Assembly: GCA_002408385.1 (NCBI GenBank) | Contig: DHSB01000126.1 | Span: forward strand, 1-18,265 | DNA length: 18,265 bases | Origin: Myxococcales bacterium UBA5297 | Lineage (GTDB): Bacteria > Myxococcota > Myxococcia > Myxococcales > UBA5297 | Direction of reading: 5' to 3' | Part shown: positions 14,889 to 18,265 of the stretch, one piece after another | Numbering within the stretch: position 1 is the stretch's first letter | Layout of the letters: every line of letters begins with the position of its first letter | Made by a program: the position numbers and the translations under genes | The notes under the pieces: model-generated | What the model saw: the letters and a program-made list of their open reading frames with translations, nothing else | The model's database searches: none | Told to the model about the DNA's origin: nothing

Positions 14889-17800
14889 ATGAAGACCCCA
14901 GCCGTCTCCTATTCGATCAATTCGACTACCTCCGCTTTCGTCGTCGAGAACTACAACTGGGCGAAGGCCTTCTCGAACTTCTTCCCCGGCATCGCCGGCA
15001 AGTGGGGCATCCCGCTCTGGATCTACTACGTGAACCAGGGCCAGGCGCTCTGCTCGATGGGAGTGCGCGACAAGGACGGCCAGATCCTCGAGTTCCAGTC
15101 CTTCAACAAGGCCATCATGCGCGTCGCGCGCGAGGGCTTTCGCACCTTCCTCAAGCTCGACGGCGGCCCGGTGTACGAGCCGTTTCTCAAGACGGCCAAC
15201 CCGTCGATCCAGCAGACGATGGAGATAACGCCGGCCGAGCTGGTGCTGCGCGAGCGCAACGAGGAGCTCGGGCTGCAGATCGAGGTCGCCTACTTCCCGC
15301 TGCCGAACCTGCCCATCGCCGCGCTCGCGCGCGAGGTTCGCATCCGCAACCTGGGCAAGAAGCTGCGCCGCATCGAGTGGATCGACGGCGCGGCGAGGAT
15401 CCTGCCGTTCGGCCTCGACCAGAAGCGCATCAAGTTCATCCCGCGCCACATCGAAGGCATGTTCGGCGTCGCCGAGTACCAGGGGGTGCCGCTCTTCCGC
15501 CTCAAGCAGACGCCGGACGACAGCGAGCGGGTCGGCAAGCTGAGCGGCGGCAACTTCTACCTGGCCGTCGGCGAGGGCAACGGCCTCGTGGTCGATCCCG
15601 AGGTCGTCTTCGGCGAGCGACCGAACCTCGACTTCCCCTGGGCGTTCGAGTCGGGCGGGCTGCGCAAGGTCCTCGGGGCCGAGCAGTTCGGCGAGAACAA
15701 GACGCCCTGCGCCTTCACCGCGCGAAAGGACAGGCTGCGCGGGGGCGCCGAGCTCTCGCTGACGAGCGTGCTCGGCAACGTGCGCCGCGACGAGGACCTC
15801 GACACGCTGCTCGCCGCAATCAAGGACGAGAGCTTCTTCTCCGACAAGCGCGTCGAGAACGCCCGCGTGGTCGGCGAGATAGCCGACCACGCCTTCACCG
15901 CGTCGTCCTCGGCGCTCTTCGACGCCTACTCGCGCCAGACCTTCCTCGACAACGTGGTGCGCGGCGGCATGCCCATCACCTTCCCGACCCGGCGGGGCAC
16001 GAGCGCGTTCTATGCCTACTCGCGCCAGAACGGCGACCTCGAGCGCGACTACCACTTCTTCGTGCTCGAGCCGACCTACCTGTCGCAGGGTACGGGCCAC
16101 TACCGCAGCGTGCTGCAGAACCGGCGCACCGACACCTGGTTCTTCCCACAGGTCAAGGACGCCAACCTGCGCACCTTCCTCAACCTCATCCAGCTCGACG
16201 GCTACAACCCGCTCGAGGTCAACCAGCTCAGCTACCGCGCCGAGGACCTCGAAGGGCTCGGCAAGGTCCTCGCCTCGCAGGTGCGCGCCAAGCGCCAGCG
16301 CGAGGAGCTGCTCGCGTGGATGCAGGAGGGTTTCACGCCAGGCGAGCTGCTGATGCGCCTTGAGCAGAGCGGCACCGGCGTGCTGCCCAAGCTTCGCGAG
16401 GGCTTCCTGGGCCGGGTGCTCTCGTGCTGCCGCGAGAACGAGATCGGCGGGCTGCACGAGGGCTTCTGGGCCGACCACTGGCACTACAACCTCGACGTGC
16501 TCGACGTCTACTTGATGGTCTACCCGGAGCAGCTCAAGGAGCTGCTGCTCGGGCGGCGCGACTACACGTTCTTCGACGACCCGGACGTCGTGCTGCCGCG
16601 CAGCGAGCGCTGCGTCGACGCGGGCGGCGGGCGAGTCCGCAACTACGGCCCGGTGGTGCGCGACGCCGAGAAGCTCAAGCGCATCCAGGCGCGCAAGGAG
16701 GACCCGTACACGGTGCGCACCCGCTATGGCGCGGGCGCGGTCTATCGCACCAACCTGCTCGTCAAGCTGCTGTGCCTGGTGACCAACCGCCTCGCGACGC
16801 TCGATGCCGCGGGCACCGGGATGGAGATGGAGGCGGGCAAGCCGGGCTGGAACGACTCGATGAACGGCCTGCCCGGCCTGTTCGGCTCGGGCCTTTCGGA
16901 GACCATCGAGCTGCACAAGGCGGTGCGGGTCCTGCTCGACGCCCTCGGCAAGCTCGGCCCGGTGAAGGCGCCGGTGCCCGTCTACGAGGAGCTCGCCGAC
17001 TTCATGGCCAAGCTGCGCAAGGCCATCGGCGCCCGCCTCGGCGACCGGACCAAGGCGGCGGCGTTCGGGTACTGGGACGAGTCGAACAACCTCAAGGAGG
17101 CCTACCGCGAACGCACCAAGTTCGGCGTCTCCGGCAAGGAGGCCAAGATCGCCCTCGCGGAGATCCAGGAGTTCCTGCAGGACGGCAAGTCGCTGCTCGA
17201 TCGCATCTTCAGCTCCGACCGCGACCGCGTCGTCTCCTCCGAGGGCGTGCCCTACACCTACTTCGTCAACGACGTCACCAAGAGCGAGCCGCTCGGCCGC
17301 ACGAATCACCTCGGCTATCCGCTGGTCAAGCCGCTCGCGTTCAAGCAGCGCCCGGTCAAGCTCTTCCTCGAAGGCGCGGTGCATTGGATGAAGGCTCGGC
17401 CGGGCGAGGCGAAGGGCGTCTATGACGCGGTTCGCAGCTCGGACCTCTTCGACGCCAAGCTCGGCATGTACAAGGCCTGCGAGAACCTCGAGGGCGAGAG
17501 CTACGAGCTCGGCCGCGCCGTGGGCGCCTATCCGCGCGGATGGATCGAGAACGAGTCGATCTACCTGCACATGGAATACAAGTACCTGCTCGAGATCCTG
17601 CGAAGTGGCATGGGACCGAAGTTCTGGGAGGATGCCAAGACGGCGCTGGTGCCCTTCCTCGATCCTCAGGTCTATGGCCGCAGCGTGCTCGAGGGCGCCT
17701 CGTTCATCGTCTCGAGCGCCTACGCTGATCCGAGTCGCCACGGGCAGGCCTTCCAGCCGCGGCTCTCGGGGATCACCTGCGAGTTTCTGCAGATGTGGAT

Positions 17801-18179
17801 CATCGCGATGGGCGGCACCGAGCCCTTCCGCATCGGCGCCAACGGCAAGCTCGAGCTCGCGCTCGAGCCGCGGCTGCCCGGGTGGCTCTTCACGAAGGAG
17901 GCGAGCACCCGCCCCTACTACGACCCGGTCGAAGGCTGGCAGCAGGTCGAGATCCCCGCCAACAGCCTGGCCTTCAAGGCTCTCGGCGGCACGCTGGTCG
18001 TCTACGAGAACCCGACGCGCAAACAGACCTGCGGCGCCGCGGGGGCGAAGCCCGGCTTCTACCAGCTCGAGTACCGCAACGGCGCGGTCGCCGAGATCGT
18101 CGGCCCCGTCCTGCTCTCCCCGCACGCCGAGGCGATACGCAACGGCGAGGTCAAGCGCATCGACGTGCTGCTGCAGTAG
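14889..18179 (+). CDS. Large GH94-like glycoside phosphorylase/hydrolase family protein
   Basis: A 1096-residue protein without a signal peptide, so probably cytoplasmic. The N-terminal half (about 1-480) is beta-rich and resembles the beta-sandwich domain of cellobiose phosphorylases (Y-Y-V-N-Q-G, W-I-D-G-A-A). The second half looks like an (alpha/alpha)6 barrel: G-F-W-A-D-H-W-H-Y-N, then P-G-W654-N-D656-S-M-N-G-L-P-G, then G-A-Y-P-R-G-W-I-E-N-E-S and S-S-A-Y-A-D-P-S. The W-N-D segment corresponds to the D-W-N-D motif that holds the catalytic acid in GH94, making D656 the candidate. The length exceeds typical GH94 (about 800 residues) and is nearer GH149/GH161 beta-1,3-glucan phosphorylases. 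Substrate and even phosphorolysis are not proven. The ATG is chosen for its AAGGCGAG site; the upstream open frame antisense to the lipid-kinase relic is discarded. Confidence 0.75.
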   Translation: MKTPAVSYSINSTTSAFVVENYNWAKAFSNFFPGIAGKWGIPLWIYYVNQGQALCSMGVRDKDGQILEFQSFNKAIMRVAREGFRTFLKLDGGPVYEPFLKTANPSIQQTMEITPAELVLRERNEELGLQIEVAYFPLPNLPIAALAREVRIRNLGKKLRRIEWIDGAARILPFGLDQKRIKFIPRHIEGMFGVAEYQGVPLFRLKQTPDDSERVGKLSGGNFYLAVGEGNGLVVDPEVVFGERPNLDFPWAFESGGLRKVLGAEQFGENKTPCAFTARKDRLRGGAELSLTSVLGNVRRDEDLDTLLAAIKDESFFSDKRVENARVVGEIADHAFTASSSALFDAYSRQTFLDNVVRGGMPITFPTRRGTSAFYAYSRQNGDLERDYHFFVLEPTYLSQGTGHYRSVLQNRRTDTWFFPQVKDANLRTFLNLIQLDGYNPLEVNQLSYRAEDLEGLGKVLASQVRAKRQREELLAWMQEGFTPGELLMRLEQSGTGVLPKLREGFLGRVLSCCRENEIGGLHEGFWADHWHYNLDVLDVYLMVYPEQLKELLLGRRDYTFFDDPDVVLPRSERCVDAGGGRVRNYGPVVRDAEKLKRIQARKEDPYTVRTRYGAGAVYRTNLLVKLLCLVTNRLATLDAAGTGMEMEAGKPGWNDSMNGLPGLFGSGLSETIELHKAVRVLLDALGKLGPVKAPVPVYEELADFMAKLRKAIGARLGDRTKAAAFGYWDESNNLKEAYRERTKFGVSGKEAKIALAEIQEFLQDGKSLLDRIFSSDRDRVVSSEGVPYTYFVNDVTKSEPLGRTNHLGYPLVKPLAFKQRPVKLFLEGAVHWMKARPGEAKGVYDAVRSSDLFDAKLGMYKACENLEGESYELGRAVGAYPRGWIENESIYLHMEYKYLLEILRSGMGPKFWEDAKTALVPFLDPQVYGRSVLEGASFIVSSAYADPSRHGQAFQPRLSGITCEFLQMWIIAMGGTEPFRIGANGKLELALEPRLPGWLFTKEASTRPYYDPVEGWQQVEIPANSLAFKALGGTLVVYENPTRKQTCGAAGAKPGFYQLEYRNGAVAEIVGPVLLSPHAEAIRNGEVKRIDVLLQ

Positions 18180-18241
18180 CCGGCCTCGGGCAGATCAGGA
18201 GGACAGGCCGCCTCCGCCTCAACTCCCGCGGCCGCGCGGCA

Positions 18242-18263
18242 AGGGCGCACTGCTGTGCGCCCC
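18242..18263. terminator. Strong hairpin after the GH94-like gene
   Basis: GGGCGCAC (18243-18250) and GTGCGCCC (18255-18262) pair perfectly around a TGCT loop, 63 nt after the stop codon. It could end the transcript, though the window stops before any U-run could be seen. The same form (AGGGGCGCAC...GTGCGCCC on the other strand) resembles dispersed palindromic repeats of several environmental genomes. Confidence 0.45.
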
Positions 18264-18265
18264 TA

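Noticed and set aside
14862..18125. 1087-codon minus-strand open frame opposite the GH94-like gene
   Set aside because: Low-complexity Leu/Val/Glu/Arg sequence with no recognisable domain, mirroring the codon structure of the plus-strand gene.
1..18265. CRISPR array, tRNA, rRNA, transposase or phage genes
   Set aside because: No regular spacer-repeat pattern, cloverleaf-like tRNA sequence, rRNA core sequence or mobile-element protein motif was seen.

Overview
The window is a very GC-rich, densely coded stretch with GTG as well as ATG starts. A likely lipoprotein, an OmpA-type peptidoglycan-binding domain and inner-membrane transporters point to a Gram-negative bacterium. The gene set (KamA-family radical SAM protein, ClC with CBS pair, lipid-kinase relic, large GH94-like protein) would suit a Myxococcota/deltaproteobacterial-type lineage, but this is an impression, not a phylogenetic result. 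No rRNA, tRNA, CRISPR array, transposase or phage gene was seen.

Left part (1-5677): the tail of an unidentified gene, a two-TM GIDE-domain protein, then a compact four-gene operon at 1154-5677. The operon encodes a membrane-anchored NMT1/SsuA-type substrate-binding protein fused to an OmpA C-terminal domain, a SsuC/TauC-type permease, its ATPase (overlapping the permease stop) and a two-TM helical protein of unknown function only 4 nt behind the ATPase. A good -35/-10 pair precedes the operon. The binding protein appears tied to the inner membrane at one end and to peptidoglycan at the other, which is the most unusual architecture here.

Middle part (5678-9118): directly behind the operon lies the decayed C-terminal end of a histidine kinase, broken in a run of five G. 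It is followed by a minus-strand DUF2807-like lipoprotein divergent from an alpha/beta hydrolase, and then a class I/II aminotransferase with its own promoter.

Right part (9119-18265): a repeat-bearing convergent spacer separates the aminotransferase from a 600-residue KamA-family radical SAM protein (minus strand). A divergent spacer with a 14-bp palindrome leads to a ClC-type channel/antiporter with two CBS domains. Convergent to it is a diacylglycerol-kinase-family pseudogene whose whole domain can still be read across three frameshifts and one stop codon. Divergent from that, a 1096-residue GH94-like phosphorylase/glycosidase runs almost to the end, where a strong hairpin closes the window.

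Two broken genes beside many intact long ORFs suggest real gene decay, although the indels in G/C runs leave assembly error open for some of the breaks.
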